The translations under genes and the position numbers were made by a program. A stretch of DNA of 64,000 nt, taken from contig NZ_JANKHG010000015.1 in NCBI RefSeq assembly GCF_024623725.1, positions 1-64,000 of the forward strand. The letters run 5' to 3'. Below are positions 1 through 7,899 of this stretch, piece after piece; the first letter of the stretch is position 1, and every line of letters starts with the position of its first letter. Below the pieces are notes generated by a model, which worked only from the letters and a program-made list of their open reading frames with translations, did no database searches and was not told the DNA's origin. The DNA comes from Limnobacter parvus. GTDB lineage: Bacteria > Pseudomonadota > Gammaproteobacteria > Burkholderiales > Burkholderiaceae_B.

Positions 1-20
1 GACGGGAAACAGTGTCATAC

Positions 21-77
21 GTGGGTCAAATTTCGACGCAAATCTTTACCCTAAGTGGGTCAATTTTGGATGCAACT
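21..77. repeat. Two imperfect 23-bp direct repeats, probable IS21-family terminus
   Basis: Two copies of a 23-bp unit lie at 21-43 and 55-77, both beginning GTGGGTCAA and ending in a (A/T)CGCAAAT or ATGCAACT variant, with about five mismatches between them and 34-bp periodicity. Multiple short repeats of the GTGGGTCA type are known at the ends of IS21-family elements. The rest of such an element would lie left of the window, so this is inferred from the end only. The repeat runs directly into the ATPase fragment, as if the element had cut that gene. Confidence 0.5.
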
Positions 78-447
78 CAACACCCGATTCCACTTGGACT
101 TTGAAAAGGCGAATAAGGCCAACGGAAAAGCCCAGGCCATCATCTCCTCTCACTCGCCCTTTCTAGTCTCTTCGCTGCCCCACGAAGCAGTGTTCCATTT
201 CAAGAAGGTCAATGGTGCGACGCACATGGCGAATCCACCAGGAGAAACCTTTGGCGCATCGTTTGACGTGCTGATCAAAAAGCACTTCAACCTGCGTGCA
301 ACGATTTCCGAGACGGCTGTCCAGGAAATTCGCGAGCGGCTCGCAGATCAGCAATTTACGAATAAACAGAAGTTGGACTGGCTCGAAGACTCAGTCGGCG
401 AGTCGATGGAACGCTCGTACCTCATCAACAAGCTGAGGGCTGGCTGA
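55..447 (+). pseudogene. C-terminal fragment of an AAA/ABC-type ATPase (PtuA/RecF-like), 5' part lost
   Basis: The reading frame is closed by a stop at 52-54, and its first codons lie inside the IS-like repeat, so only the last 120 or so residues of an ATPase remain. IISSHSPFLVSS is the switch/H-loop segment that follows Walker B in SMC/ABC-like AAA ATPases. ETFGASFDVLIKKHF matches the conserved TFGAN-type segment near the C terminus of this family. Walker A and B are absent, so the product cannot hydrolyse ATP. The stop overlaps the start of the next gene by one base (TGATG), the usual arrangement of an ATPase-HNH defence pair such as Septu. Inferred: a defence system broken by insertion. 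Confidence 0.65.
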
Positions 448-1541
448 TGCTGTTCGAGATCAAACCGAATCTTCAACAGTCTGCGGTGTTTGATGGTCTC
501 AACCGCTTTTTGAGAGAAACGATGCTGGCCACGCTTGAAGGTAGGACCATAGACGAAACACACCTTCCGGTGGGCCTTTGTGCAGCAATAGCTGGAAATC
601 AGCCTACTCGCACAGCCGTTGATGCTCTCTCTGCGAGGTTGTCGGCGCTTGATCGACGGCAAAAACAAGCACTCAAGGACTCGCTTGCGCTGAACACAGA
701 TCCTTGCGTTTTCCTGTCTGATCGGACAGCGCCGCTGCCAGACATACCTGATGCGGTGTTTCCTGTCCTGAAGACTCTCGCAGTTCACCTGTTTCAGCGC
801 ACGGCGAAGCTCAGTGGCGTGGAGCAGGCATGTGGTGAATGCATCAACGACCACTACGCTCGCTTCCGTAACGGCAACGCACCAGGCAATGGCAATGTGT
901 GCTGCGCTTGCGGAACGGAGTACCTTGCTCAGGAGGTTCGGGCTGACGAGAATGACAACGAGCAGTGGCGTGGCCCGTACGATCACCTTCTGGCAAAAGA
1001 TCTGTATCCGCTATACGGAGTCGATCCTAAGAATTTGCTGCCCATCTGTAACACCTGCAACTCCAAAGCCAAGCTGGCCAAAGACTTGGTTTTCAAGGAT
1101 GGGGTCCGTCGCCTCAGCTTTTCGCCGTGGACCGAACGCGCGTCGTTTCAAGAGATCGAGGTGGTTGTAGATGACGCGAGTGATTTGTTTCCGCGCGTGG
1201 TCGTGAACTTTAGGAGCGCTGATTCTGATCGACAAGAAAAGCTCGCGACCTGGGATGACGTCTACCAGATCAAGTCCCGTGTGGAGGGTGAGTTCAGAGA
1301 ATTGGGAGCAAAGTTGGCCGAAGATGCTCGCGCGCCGGACGATGCATCCTTTTTGGAGAAACTCCGAGAGGCTGGGCTTGCCAAAGCCCAAGCACCAAGG
1401 CTGACGCCCTTCAACTACTGGCGCGCGCGCGTCTACGCGGCGGTAAGTGGCATGAATCCACTAAGCCGAGAGGCTTTGCGCCAAGCGTCTGCACCCACGC
1501 CCCAAGCGATTCAGGACATGGAGGCGCTGTTCTTCCAGTGA
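447..1541 (+). CDS. HNH-type nuclease-like protein (PtuB-like partner of the upstream ATPase)
   Basis: A 364-residue protein with no recognisable N-terminal domain. Around residues 150-210 it has a zinc-finger-like Cys-rich motif (VCCACGTEYL), then GPYDHLLAKDLYPLYG, then NLLPICNTCNSKAK. The Asp-His pair, the Asn and the second Cys-x-x-Cys match the layout of zinc-stabilised HNH endonucleases. It starts on the ATG that overlaps the ATPase stop, so the two are translationally coupled. In Septu-type and retron-linked systems the ATPase senses and the HNH protein cuts nucleic acid. Here the ATPase is truncated, so this gene may be an orphan. The assignment rests on motif layout and context only. 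Confidence 0.6.
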   Translation: MLFEIKPNLQQSAVFDGLNRFLRETMLATLEGRTIDETHLPVGLCAAIAGNQPTRTAVDALSARLSALDRRQKQALKDSLALNTDPCVFLSDRTAPLPDIPDAVFPVLKTLAVHLFQRTAKLSGVEQACGECINDHYARFRNGNAPGNGNVCCACGTEYLAQEVRADENDNEQWRGPYDHLLAKDLYPLYGVDPKNLLPICNTCNSKAKLAKDLVFKDGVRRLSFSPWTERASFQEIEVVVDDASDLFPRVVVNFRSADSDRQEKLATWDDVYQIKSRVEGEFRELGAKLAEDARAPDDASFLEKLREAGLAKAQAPRLTPFNYWRARVYAAVSGMNPLSREALRQASAPTPQAIQDMEALFFQ

Positions 1542-1878
1542 ACAGCGGTCTATGTGCAGAAAAGCTGCTCCCGATCAGTGCGCTGGTGACTGCTAGGAAA
1601 GGGGCATGTCCAGATTCTTGTATAAACCTGCCGCTCAGGAGCAACATGCTGATCGACCACTTTGGCCGATTACCGGCCATAGCACCGGTACCTCTAGTTT
1701 CAATACTCAAACACCGCTCCCCGAAGGTCAGCCAGGTAACCCGCGTCCATGAACCAAGCGTTGGTCAAAAATCATCTCTCTGTGCCCAGAAAATCCAAAT
1801 TTCCGCGCAACTGAGCATAACAACACGCTATGTCATCTAGCCTCAATACCAATCCAGTAAATGATCTCAGCCAAACCA

Positions 1879-1911
1879 TGGGCACAACCTGGGCACATCT
1901 TAGGCACATCC
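1879..1911 (+). repeat. Three tandem 11-bp repeats (cluster A)
   Basis: Three consecutive 11-bp units with consensus T(G/A)GGCACANCN start at 1879, 1890 and 1901. The 11-bp phase puts the same face of the helix forward each time, as expected for cooperative binding of a protein such as a tyrosine recombinase at arm sites. The binding role is inferred. Confidence 0.7.
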
Positions 1912-1931
1912 TATTAATAGTCAATTTCCAT

Positions 1932-2005
1932 CCTGAAGGTCACGAATTCCCGAAAATTTCGCACAAAATTTCACTTCACAAACTCGAAAATCCACGACCT
2001 TCAGG
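1932..2005. repeat. Inverted repeat CCTGAAGGTC / GACCTTCAGG resembling tRNA-fMet
   Basis: Perfect 10-bp arms lie at 1932-1941 and 1996-2005, and similarity continues a few bases inward. The related word CCGAAGGTC occurs at 1721, at 2100 and, on the minus strand, within the tRNA-fMet gene at 2264-2272. The right arm, read on the minus strand, shares about 16 of 19 bases with the tRNA from the anticodon stem onward. Core-type attachment sites often copy part of a tRNA in this way, so an old attachment site is plausible but unproven. Confidence 0.5.
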
Positions 2006-2137
2006 TTGATTTCCCAAACGGTCATTGGGCACAAAAATGTGAATAGGAAAATTCAAGAAATTTTTACAGATGTGCCCTGTTGACCGTTACTAGGTTTGAC
2101 CGAAGGTCACAAAAGGGAAAGTGGGTTAAATCGGGGT

Positions 2138-2170
2138 TGGGCACCAGTTAGGCACATTTTGGGCACACGC
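2138..2170 (+). repeat. Three tandem 11-bp repeats (cluster B)
   Basis: Three units start at 2138, 2149 and 2160, each T(G/A)GGCAC followed by four variable bases, in the same orientation and phase as cluster A. The cluster lies about 65 bp from the 3' end of tRNA-fMet. It reads as the second half of a paired set of protein-binding sites. Confidence 0.7.
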
Positions 2171-2185
2171 TATTGGTGGCCTAGA

Positions 2186-2222
2186 AAACAAAAAAACCAA
2201 CCACCGCTAAGTGATTGGTTTT
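2186..2222 (-). terminator. Rho-independent terminator of tRNA-fMet
   Basis: On the minus strand AACCAATCAC pairs with GTGGTTGGTT (one G-U) around a short loop and is followed by a run of T. It begins 14 bp after the tRNA CCA end. Confidence 0.85.
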
Positions 2223-2235
2223 AATGATAAAAATT

Positions 2236-2312
<77 letters not shown>

Positions 2313-2327
2313 TCTGGTAAGAACGAA

Positions 2328-2356
2328 ACTATAGCGACTTTTCCACTTGTGTGCAA
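2328..2356 (-). promoter_or_regulatory. Promoter of tRNA-fMet
   Basis: On the minus strand TTGCAC (2351-2356), a 17-bp spacer and TATAGT (2328-2333) precede the tRNA by about 15 bp, a strong sigma-70 type match. Confidence 0.8.
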
Positions 2357-2439
2357 GTGCACAAACGCAGTTGAGCGCCTGAACTCAACGTCAAAAACCT
2401 TTATCCTACTGAAACCACAAGAAAAATTCGCAGTAAAAA

Positions 2440-2934
2440 ATGTTCAAAAAATTCCTGAAAAACCTGTCTGACAAGCCCGAGTTCATGCGCAGGGCGATGA
2501 ATTTTTATTCACCACTGCGCGGCGCGGGTATTCATGTTCACCACATCAGCGCGAATTTCGACGAAGTTGAAGTGCACATGCCGCTGACCCGTCGCAATAA
2601 AAACATCATGGGCACGCACTTCGGTGGTTCGCTTTACGCCATGGCTGATCCATTCTTCATGCTAATACTGATGAAGCGCTTGGGGCACCAGTACCACGTG
2701 TGGGATCAAGAGGCCAATATTCGTTTCGTGGCGCCCGGCACATCGCTGGTGAAAGGTGTTTACCAAGTCGATGAGCAAACGCTCGATGAAATCAAATCCA
2801 AAGCGGCCACAGGCGAAAAGGTTTTGCACACTTTCAGCACCAACATTACGCACGCCGATGGCTCAGTGGTCGCGCAGGTCAGTAAAGTGCTCTATATTCG
2901 CCTGAAGAAGCAATACCGTCCCAACTCCAACTAA
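2440..2934 (+). CDS. DUF4442 hotdog-fold protein, thioesterase-like
   Basis: A 164-residue soluble protein resembling the DUF4442 branch of the hotdog superfamily (PaaI/YiiD C-terminal type). The segment NIMGTHFGGSLYAMADPFF, at about residues 55-75, is the central helix that carries the acyl-CoA binding residues. EANIRFVAPGTS and the strands after it complete the fold. Such proteins usually hydrolyse acyl-CoA thioesters, but the substrate cannot be read from sequence. Ten bases separate it from the DUF1289 gene, so the two are probably cotranscribed. Confidence 0.8.
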   Translation: MFKKFLKNLSDKPEFMRRAMNFYSPLRGAGIHVHHISANFDEVEVHMPLTRRNKNIMGTHFGGSLYAMADPFFMLILMKRLGHQYHVWDQEANIRFVAPGTSLVKGVYQVDEQTLDEIKSKAATGEKVLHTFSTNITHADGSVVAQVSKVLYIRLKKQYRPNSN

Positions 2935-2943
2935 AGCAGCATC

Positions 2944-3159
2944 ATGTCCAAATCCGAATACACCAACCTTCCTGTCTGGCCCGAGGCCGATACCCCCTGC
3001 GTGGGTTTTTGTTCAACCAACCTGGGCGACAACATCTGCATGGGTTGCGGCCGCACGCTCGACGAGGTGGACGGCTGGCTTTTTAAAAGCGACGAAGAGA
3101 AAGAAGCCGTTTGGACGCGCATACGCCAAGCGGGTGTTGGGTATCGCTGGGAAAGCTGA
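2944..3159 (+). CDS. DUF1289 domain protein
   Basis: A 71-residue protein with the DUF1289 pattern: CVGFCSTN, then CMGCGRTLDEV at about residues 18-40, then W and a C-terminal GYRWES. The four cysteines suggest metal binding (inferred). Family members in proteobacteria are short, mostly uncharacterised and often next to metabolic genes. No transcription terminator follows immediately; the next 280 bp hold DnaA boxes and a possible small RNA. Confidence 0.85.
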   Translation: MSKSEYTNLPVWPEADTPCVGFCSTNLGDNICMGCGRTLDEVDGWLFKSDEEKEAVWTRIRQAGVGYRWES

Positions 3160-3246
3160 ATCCAAAGGGTGGAAGTTACTCTAGAGCGCATGCTCAGTTT
3201 TTAATCAACCAACCAAAAACTGTACAAAATCAATAGGCTGAAAATT

Positions 3247-3292
3247 TTATCCACAGCGAATCAGGAAGGTTTTCCCCGTGCACTGTGGATAA
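3247..3292. promoter_or_regulatory. Pair of perfect DnaA boxes in inverted orientation
   Basis: TTATCCACA occurs at 3247-3255 and its exact complement TGTGGATAA at 3284-3292, 28 bp apart and facing opposite ways. A degenerate third copy (TGTGGGGTA) lies near 3304. Exact 9-mers in this layout are the standard high-affinity DnaA site. No dnaA, dnaN or AT-rich unwinding region is nearby, so this is not evidently the origin. Confidence 0.7.
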
Positions 3293-3363
3293 GTTTCAGC
3301 GGCTGTGGGGTAAGCCACCGTGGGGATGTTGCGTGCACTGTTTGGATGCAATATGAATTTGTC

Positions 3364-3418
3364 TCCGACCTTCAAGGGTCACTTTTAGATACGGCTCACC
3401 TTGGTGGGCCGTTTTTTT
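3364..3418 (+). ncRNA. Candidate short RNA with its own promoter and terminator
   Basis: TTGCGT (3329-3334), a 17-bp spacer and TATGAA (3352-3357) make a moderate promoter whose start would be near 3364. The only thing between it and the strong terminator at 3391-3418 is a 55-base stretch with a small GACC/GGTC hairpin and no open reading frame. This could be a stand-alone small RNA, or just the processed tail of the DUF1289 transcript. No known RNA family was recognised. Confidence 0.3.
3391..3418 (+). terminator. Rho-independent terminator
   Basis: ACGGCTCACC pairs with GGTGGGCCGT (one G-U) and is followed by seven T. It lies 230 bp past the DUF1289 stop, ahead of the scpB promoter. Confidence 0.85.
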
Positions 3419-3442
3419 AGAATCCATGGATCAATCCAGTGG

Positions 3443-3472
3443 TTGCCGATCTGTCGATAACGTGGTTACAAT
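3443..3472 (+). promoter_or_regulatory. Likely promoter of scpB-rluB
   Basis: TTGCCG and TACAAT are separated by 18 bp, about 145 bp upstream of scpB. No gene lies between, so scpB would have a long leader. Confidence 0.5.
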
Positions 3473-3616
3473 GCGCCAACGGTTTTTAATTTGCCCACAG
3501 CGCACTTGTATCACCCTGCGCACCTGCACCCCACTGGCAACAGCCTTTTCGGCCTGCAGGGCCAACCGGCACTAATTCCCATCAACACCAGAATTTCTTA
3601 AAGTGAGTCCGCCTGG

Positions 3617-4234
3617 ATGGATCCCCAGCGCGCTAAAAACATATTAGAAGCAGCTTTGCTGTGCTCGGTTGAACCCATCGCCGTCAAGGAATTGACGCGT
3701 TTGTTTGACGAAGCCATTGATTCGTCTGTAATTACGACCCTGCTCGAAGACCTTCGCAGGGATTGGACGAACAAAGGACTTGAGCTGGTGCAGGTGAAAA
3801 CCGGCTGGCGATTCCAGACCCGTGACGACATCAAGCGTTACCTGGAGCAAATGAATCCTGAAAAGCCGCCGAAGTATTCGCGTGCCACCATGGAAACCTT
3901 GGCGATTATTGCCTACAAACAGCCTGTTACTCGCGGCGACATTGAATCCATTCGTGGCGTTACCGTGTCTACTCAAGTAATGAAATCACTTGAAGACCGG
4001 GGCTGGATAGAGGCGATCGGGCACCGGGACGCCCCAGGCCGACCCGCATTGTGGGCAACCACAGCCCAATTTTTAGCTGACCTGAATTTGGCCAGCCTAA
4101 GCGAACTGCCAGCGCTGGACGATGAAAAAGACCAGCAACTGGCTGATGAACTACAGAAAGTCATTCCTTTCGATGTGGGTGACAGCGACAAAACGGAACA
4201 CGATGAGAACGAACAACAAGCGCAGAGCAACTGA
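3617..4234 (+). CDS. scpB: Segregation and condensation protein ScpB
   Basis: A 205-residue protein with the two winged-helix domains of ScpB. The first begins with [21 protein letters not shown]; the second contains [19 protein letters not shown] and [20 protein letters not shown], the family signature. The end is acidic and Gln-rich. ScpB dimers bind the kleisin ScpA and, with SMC, form the condensin that organises the chromosome. scpA is not adjacent in this window. The 3' end overlaps the likely start of rluB, which suggests translational coupling. Confidence 0.95.
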   Translation: MDPQRAKNILEAALLCSVEPIAVKELTRLFDEAIDSSVITTLLEDLRRDWTNKGLELVQVKTGWRFQTRDDIKRYLEQMNPEKPPKYSRATMETLAIIAYKQPVTRGDIESIRGVTVSTQVMKSLEDRGWIEAIGHRDAPGRPALWATTAQFLADLNLASLSELPALDDEKDQQLADELQKVIPFDVGDSDKTEHDENEQQAQSN

Positions 4235-5654
4235 AACACCCAACACACCGAGAACAACTGAGACGGCGTGGGAATCTACCGCAGTTAATGTGGATTCGGA
4301 AGGATCGAATCTGGAATGGGGTGAAGTGCTTGACCAGGTTGAAGGACTGAAGTCTGAAGACGCAGGTGGCGCCAACAAAAACCGCAGCAAACTGAACGTG
4401 CGCCTGGACCCAGAGCTGGCACCCAAGCTTCACAAAGTGCTGGCCGATTCCGGAATGGGTTCGCGCCGCGAAATGGAAGAACTCATTGTTGCAGGCCGCG
4501 TTTCCGTGAATGCTGAACCAGCTCACCTTGGCCAGCGCGTGTTGCCCACCGACCAGGTTCGGGTGAACGGCAGGCTGATTCAGCGCAAAAACAAATCCAA
4601 GCCTCCGCGTGTGTTGATTTATCACAAGCCAGCTGGCGAAATTGTGTCGATGGACGACCCACAAGGCCGCACCACCGTATTTCAAAAGCTCCCCAAAATT
4701 GCCAACGGCAAGTGGATTGCAGTGGGGCGTCTTGATTTCAACACCGAAGGCTTGTTGCTGTTCACCTCGTCTGGCGAATTGGCCAACCGCTTGATGCACC
4801 CCCGCTATGAAGTACAACGCGAATACGCCGTTCGTATTTTGGGCGAATTGACCGAAGAACAGCGCGAACAACTTTTAACCGGCATTCAGCTGGAAGACGG
4901 GCCCGCGAAGTTTCTGTATGTCGATGTGGCGGGTGGCGAAGGCGCAAACCGCTGGTACAAAGTGGGTTTGAAAGAAGGCCGCAATCGCGAAGTTCGCCGC
5001 ATGTTTGAAGCCTGCAAGCTGACTGTTAGCCGCCTGATCCGCACCCGCTTTGGCGACATCATGATGCCGTCCACTCTGAAGCGTGGCCGCCACATGGAAA
5101 TGGAAGCGCTCGAGGCCATGTCTTACATGCAGTCTTTGGGCCTGAAAGTGGATGAAGCAGCCCAAGAAGGCGCGATTCGCCGTGAACAGAAAAACCTTGG
5201 CTCAAAATACAACAAACGCCGCAGCGGCCAGCCTTTGATCGACCCCGGCCTGGCATTCACTACACCCACACAAACTTACCTCACGGTTTCAGGCGCTACT
5301 GCAGCAGCAGCGCTAAGCAACCAGAACAATTTGTCTTCTGCGGGTGGTTCTGCCCGACGTGGTAGCAATGGTGGCACGGGAGGTGCCGGCGGAAACGGGC
5401 GCACAGGCGACCGAAATGGCAATCGCGCTGGCGCCAATGGCAGTGGGGCGGCTGCACCCGGAAAGTTCGCAAGTGCGGGCAAGCGTACCGGTGGTCCCAG
5501 AACGGGCGGACCTTCTGCCAACCGTGGGCCAGGCCGTGGCAATAGCGCTGGCAATGGCGGCGGCAATGCTGGGGGTAACGGCCCAGTGAATGGCAATGGT
5601 GGTTCTGCCCAAAAGCCCCAGCAAAGACGACGCAGAAAGGCCCCAACCGTGTAG
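4203..5654 (+). CDS. rluB: 23S rRNA pseudouridine synthase RluB with long Gly/Asn-rich tail
   Basis: Makes pseudouridine at position 2605 of 23S rRNA in relatives. An S4 RNA-binding domain spans about residues 74-125 ([20 protein letters not shown]), followed by the RsuA/RluB catalytic domain with [14 protein letters not shown], where Asp178 is the nucleophile, and [16 protein letters not shown] 4203 is chosen because it overlaps the scpB end; an in-frame start at 4122 would lie deep inside scpB. About 100 residues at the C terminus (from about 5341) are Gly/Asn/Arg-rich and end in a QQRRRRK basic patch. The family core does not need this tail, which may add RNA affinity. Confidence 0.93.
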   Translation: MRTNNKRRATETPNTPRTTETAWESTAVNVDSEGSNLEWGEVLDQVEGLKSEDAGGANKNRSKLNVRLDPELAPKLHKVLADSGMGSRREMEELIVAGRVSVNAEPAHLGQRVLPTDQVRVNGRLIQRKNKSKPPRVLIYHKPAGEIVSMDDPQGRTTVFQKLPKIANGKWIAVGRLDFNTEGLLLFTSSGELANRLMHPRYEVQREYAVRILGELTEEQREQLLTGIQLEDGPAKFLYVDVAGGEGANRWYKVGLKEGRNREVRRMFEACKLTVSRLIRTRFGDIMMPSTLKRGRHMEMEALEAMSYMQSLGLKVDEAAQEGAIRREQKNLGSKYNKRRSGQPLIDPGLAFTTPTQTYLTVSGATAAAALSNQNNLSSAGGSARRGSNGGTGGAGGNGRTGDRNGNRAGANGSGAAAPGKFASAGKRTGGPRTGGPSANRGPGRGNSAGNGGGNAGGNGPVNGNGGSAQKPQQRRRRKAPTV

Positions 5655-5748
5655 TTCTGTGCTGGAAATGACTTGAAAACAAAGGCAGTTTCGGTTATTC
5701 TCTGAGGCTGCCTGAGCGCCCACTCCAAAAAGGGTGTCTCAAATGAAG

Positions 5749-5773
5749 TGGGCTTACAGGCCCATTTTTTTTT
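5749..5773 (+). terminator. Rho-independent terminator after rluB
   Basis: TGGGC pairs with GCCCA around a six-base loop and is followed by nine T. It closes the scpB-rluB unit before rimP. Confidence 0.8.
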
Positions 5774-5836
5774 GGCAGGTCGGTTTTGGCGTACCGCAAA
5801 GTACATAGAACAAGTGAATAGGCGAAGAGAAGCGAA

Positions 5837-6340
5837 GTGATCAATCCTGAAGAATTTGTTGGCAATTCATGGTCTGGCGTGTGGTCAGAGCAATGGGTAA
5901 CCGAAGCCGACGCCGTGATTGTCTCGCTGGGCCTTGAAGTGGCTGACATTGAACGCGAAGGCAACGGCCTGCTTCGCATCATGATCGATTCGCCCAACGG
6001 CGTTACCGTTGAAGACTGCGAGAAGGTTAGTCACCAGCTAACCCACCTGTTCACCGTAGAAAACGTCAACTACGATAGGCTCGAGATTTCCTCGCCGGGC
6101 GTAGACCGCGTGTTGCGTCGTAAAAAAGATTTCGAACGATTTCTGAATGAAGAGGTGTCCCTGAAATTCAAACGGGCCGTCAACAATCAGAAGCAGTTCA
6201 AAGGTGTATTGCAGCATGGCAAGGCCCAAACATGGGGTGTATTGGTTACACCCGATGGAAAAAACGCCGAGCCTTACTTGCTTGATTTTGAAATAGCTGA
6301 TTTGGCGGGTGCCCGCTTGGTCCCCCATCTAAAGTTTTAG
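5837..6340 (+). CDS. rimP: Ribosome maturation factor RimP
   Basis: A 167-residue protein needed for 30S subunit maturation. The N-terminal part has GLEVADIEREGNGLLRIMID and the family signature LEISSPGVDRVLRRKKDF at about residues 85-105, followed by the C-terminal SH3-like barrel. It starts at GTG 5837; the first 20 residues are longer than in many relatives, so a later start is possible. It heads the rimP-nusA-infB-rbfA-truB cluster, an order conserved in most proteobacteria, with 9 bp to nusA. Confidence 0.94.
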   Translation: MINPEEFVGNSWSGVWSEQWVTEADAVIVSLGLEVADIEREGNGLLRIMIDSPNGVTVEDCEKVSHQLTHLFTVENVNYDRLEISSPGVDRVLRRKKDFERFLNEEVSLKFKRAVNNQKQFKGVLQHGKAQTWGVLVTPDGKNAEPYLLDFEIADLAGARLVPHLKF

Positions 6341-6349
6341 GAGCCCTGA

Positions 6350-7819
6350 ATGAGCCGTGAGTTGCTTTTATTGGTTGATGCGCTAGCGCGTGAAAAGAAT
6401 GTTGAAAAAGACATCGTATTTGGCGCGCTGGAATTGGCATTGGCTTCCGCAACCAAGAAGCGCTTCGATGAAGAAGTCGACGTGCGCGTGTCCATCGACC
6501 GCGACACTGGCGACTACGACACCTTCCGTCGTTGGGAAGTGGTGACCGAAGAAGACTTTTACGATCCTGCTTACCAAATGGTGCTTGATCAAGCACTTTC
6601 GCACGACTCTGAAGCTGAAATGGGCGACTTCATCGAAGAAGAACTCGAGCCCATCGAGTTTGGCCGCATTGGCGCTCAAGCAGCCAAGCAAGTTATTTTG
6701 CAGCGCGTGCGCGATGCTGAACGCGAACAGATTCTGACCGACTTCTTGGACCGTGGTGACAAAATTGTCATTGGCCAGGTCAAGCGCATGGAACGTGGCG
6801 ACGCCATCATTGAAAGTGGCCGAATTGAAGCGCGCCTTCCCCGTGATCAAATGATTCCCCGTGAAAGCCTTCGCCCCGGCGACCGTGTTCGCGCTTTCCT
6901 TTGGAAAGTGGATCGCTTGGCCCGTGGTCAACAAGTTATCTTGTCTCGCACATCGCCAGAATTCATCAAGGCTTTGTTCGCCATGGAAGTGCCTGAAATT
7001 GAGCAAGGCCACCTGGAAATCAAAGGCGCTGCCCGCGACCCCGGCATGCGTGCAAAAATTGCTGTGTTGGCACATGATCGCCGCATCGACCCCATCGGCA
7101 CCTGTGTGGGTGTTCGCGGTTCACGTGTACAAGCGGTAACCCAGGAATTGGGTGGCGAGCGAGTAGACATCGTGTTGTGGTCCGAAGACCCCGCCCAATT
7201 CGTAATCGGCGCATTGTCGCCAGCCACTGTGCAATCCATTGTGGTGGATGAAGACCAGCATGTCATGGAAGTGGTAGTGGACGAAGCCGAATTGGCTCAA
7301 GCCATTGGCCGCAGCGGACAGAACGTTCGCTTGGCCTCCGACCTAACTGGTTGGCAAATCAACATCATGACCCCGGAAGAGTCTGAAAAGCGTTCCGAGG
7401 AAGAAGTCGGCAAGCTGCGTGAGCTGTTCACCACCAAGCTGGACGTTGATGAAGAGGTGGCCAACATTCTGATCGAAGAAGGTTTCACCGGTCTGGAAGA
7501 AGTGGCGTACGTACCCATTGCTGAAATGCAGGAAATCGACGCATTTGACGATGAAACGGTCGAATTGCTGCGCACAAGGGCACGCAATGCCTTGTTGACT
7601 GAAGCCATTGCCCGTGAAGAAATCGTTGAAGGTGCTGGCGACTTGATGTCTCTCGAGGGTGTTGATGCTGATTTGGTGGGCAAGCTGGCCGCAGGTGGAA
7701 TATCAGACCGCGAAGCCTTGGCTGAGTTGGCCGTGGATGAGCTTGTCGAAATGACAGGCATTGAAGAAGATCGTGCACGCGACGTCATTATGAAAGCGCG
7801 CGCACATTGGTTCGAATAA
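6350..7819 (+). CDS. nusA: Transcription termination/antitermination factor NusA
   Basis: A 489-residue protein that binds RNA polymerase and nascent RNA to control pausing, termination and antitermination. In order: N-terminal polymerase-binding domain (1-125), S1 domain (about 135-200, [17 protein letters not shown]), two KH domains (about 230-345, with [20 protein letters not shown] and [13 protein letters not shown]), then two acidic helix-hairpin-helix repeats (360-489). The length and duplicated C-terminal repeat are normal for proteobacteria. A clear AGGAG lies 6 bp ahead of the start. Confidence 0.97.
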   Translation: MSRELLLLVDALAREKNVEKDIVFGALELALASATKKRFDEEVDVRVSIDRDTGDYDTFRRWEVVTEEDFYDPAYQMVLDQALSHDSEAEMGDFIEEELEPIEFGRIGAQAAKQVILQRVRDAEREQILTDFLDRGDKIVIGQVKRMERGDAIIESGRIEARLPRDQMIPRESLRPGDRVRAFLWKVDRLARGQQVILSRTSPEFIKALFAMEVPEIEQGHLEIKGAARDPGMRAKIAVLAHDRRIDPIGTCVGVRGSRVQAVTQELGGERVDIVLWSEDPAQFVIGALSPATVQSIVVDEDQHVMEVVVDEAELAQAIGRSGQNVRLASDLTGWQINIMTPEESEKRSEEEVGKLRELFTTKLDVDEEVANILIEEGFTGLEEVAYVPIAEMQEIDAFDDETVELLRTRARNALLTEAIAREEIVEGAGDLMSLEGVDADLVGKLAAGGISDREALAELAVDELVEMTGIEEDRARDVIMKARAHWFE

Positions 7820-7854
7820 ATCGAATCGGGTTATACAGTTTAGTTGAGACGAAT

Positions 7855-7870
7855 CGGGCCACGTGGCCCG
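7855..7870. repeat. 16-bp perfect palindrome between nusA and infB
   Basis: CGGGCCACGTGGCCCG is self-complementary. The word CGAATCGGG just before it also occurs at 7822-7830. There is no T run, so it is not an obvious terminator. It might fold as a leader hairpin ahead of infB or slow processing of the nusA-infB message. Confidence 0.4.
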
Positions 7871-7899
7871 GTCAGCAAGGGAATTTGAAGGAATAGTAG

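Larger units (their letters stand above)
1542..2185. other. Gene-free island edge with repeat clusters
   Basis: No convincing gene is present. The only open frame of note, 1538-1840 on the plus strand, lacks a ribosome site and any family signature. The stretch instead holds two sets of three 11-bp-phased repeats, one isolated copy at 2026-2036, an inverted copy near 2071-2077, and several copies of CC(C/T)GAAGGTC. That word also occurs inside the adjacent tRNA gene. The layout resembles a phage or island attachment region next to a tRNA, but no integrase is seen in the window. Confidence 0.6.

Noticed and set aside
348..986. 212-residue antisense frame
   Set aside because: Lies opposite the ATPase fragment and HNH gene; the plus frames have domain motifs, this one does not.
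1538..1840. 100-residue open frame after the HNH gene
   Set aside because: It begins inside the previous gene's end, has no ribosome site, and its residue pattern shows no domain. Treated as non-coding island DNA.
3247..3292. Replication origin
   Set aside because: Two DnaA boxes alone, without dnaA, dnaN or an AT-rich unwinding region, are too little to call oriC.
4161..4871. 236-residue antisense frame over rluB
   Set aside because: Shadow of a real gene; composition follows the complement of the rluB codons.
5341..5651. CRISPR or tandem DNA repeat in the RluB tail
   Set aside because: The repetition is in amino-acid composition only; there are no regular spacers or constant-length units.
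5276..5806. Pro-rich antisense frame opposite the RluB tail
   Set aside because: Its Pro richness is the complement of the Gly codons of the tail.
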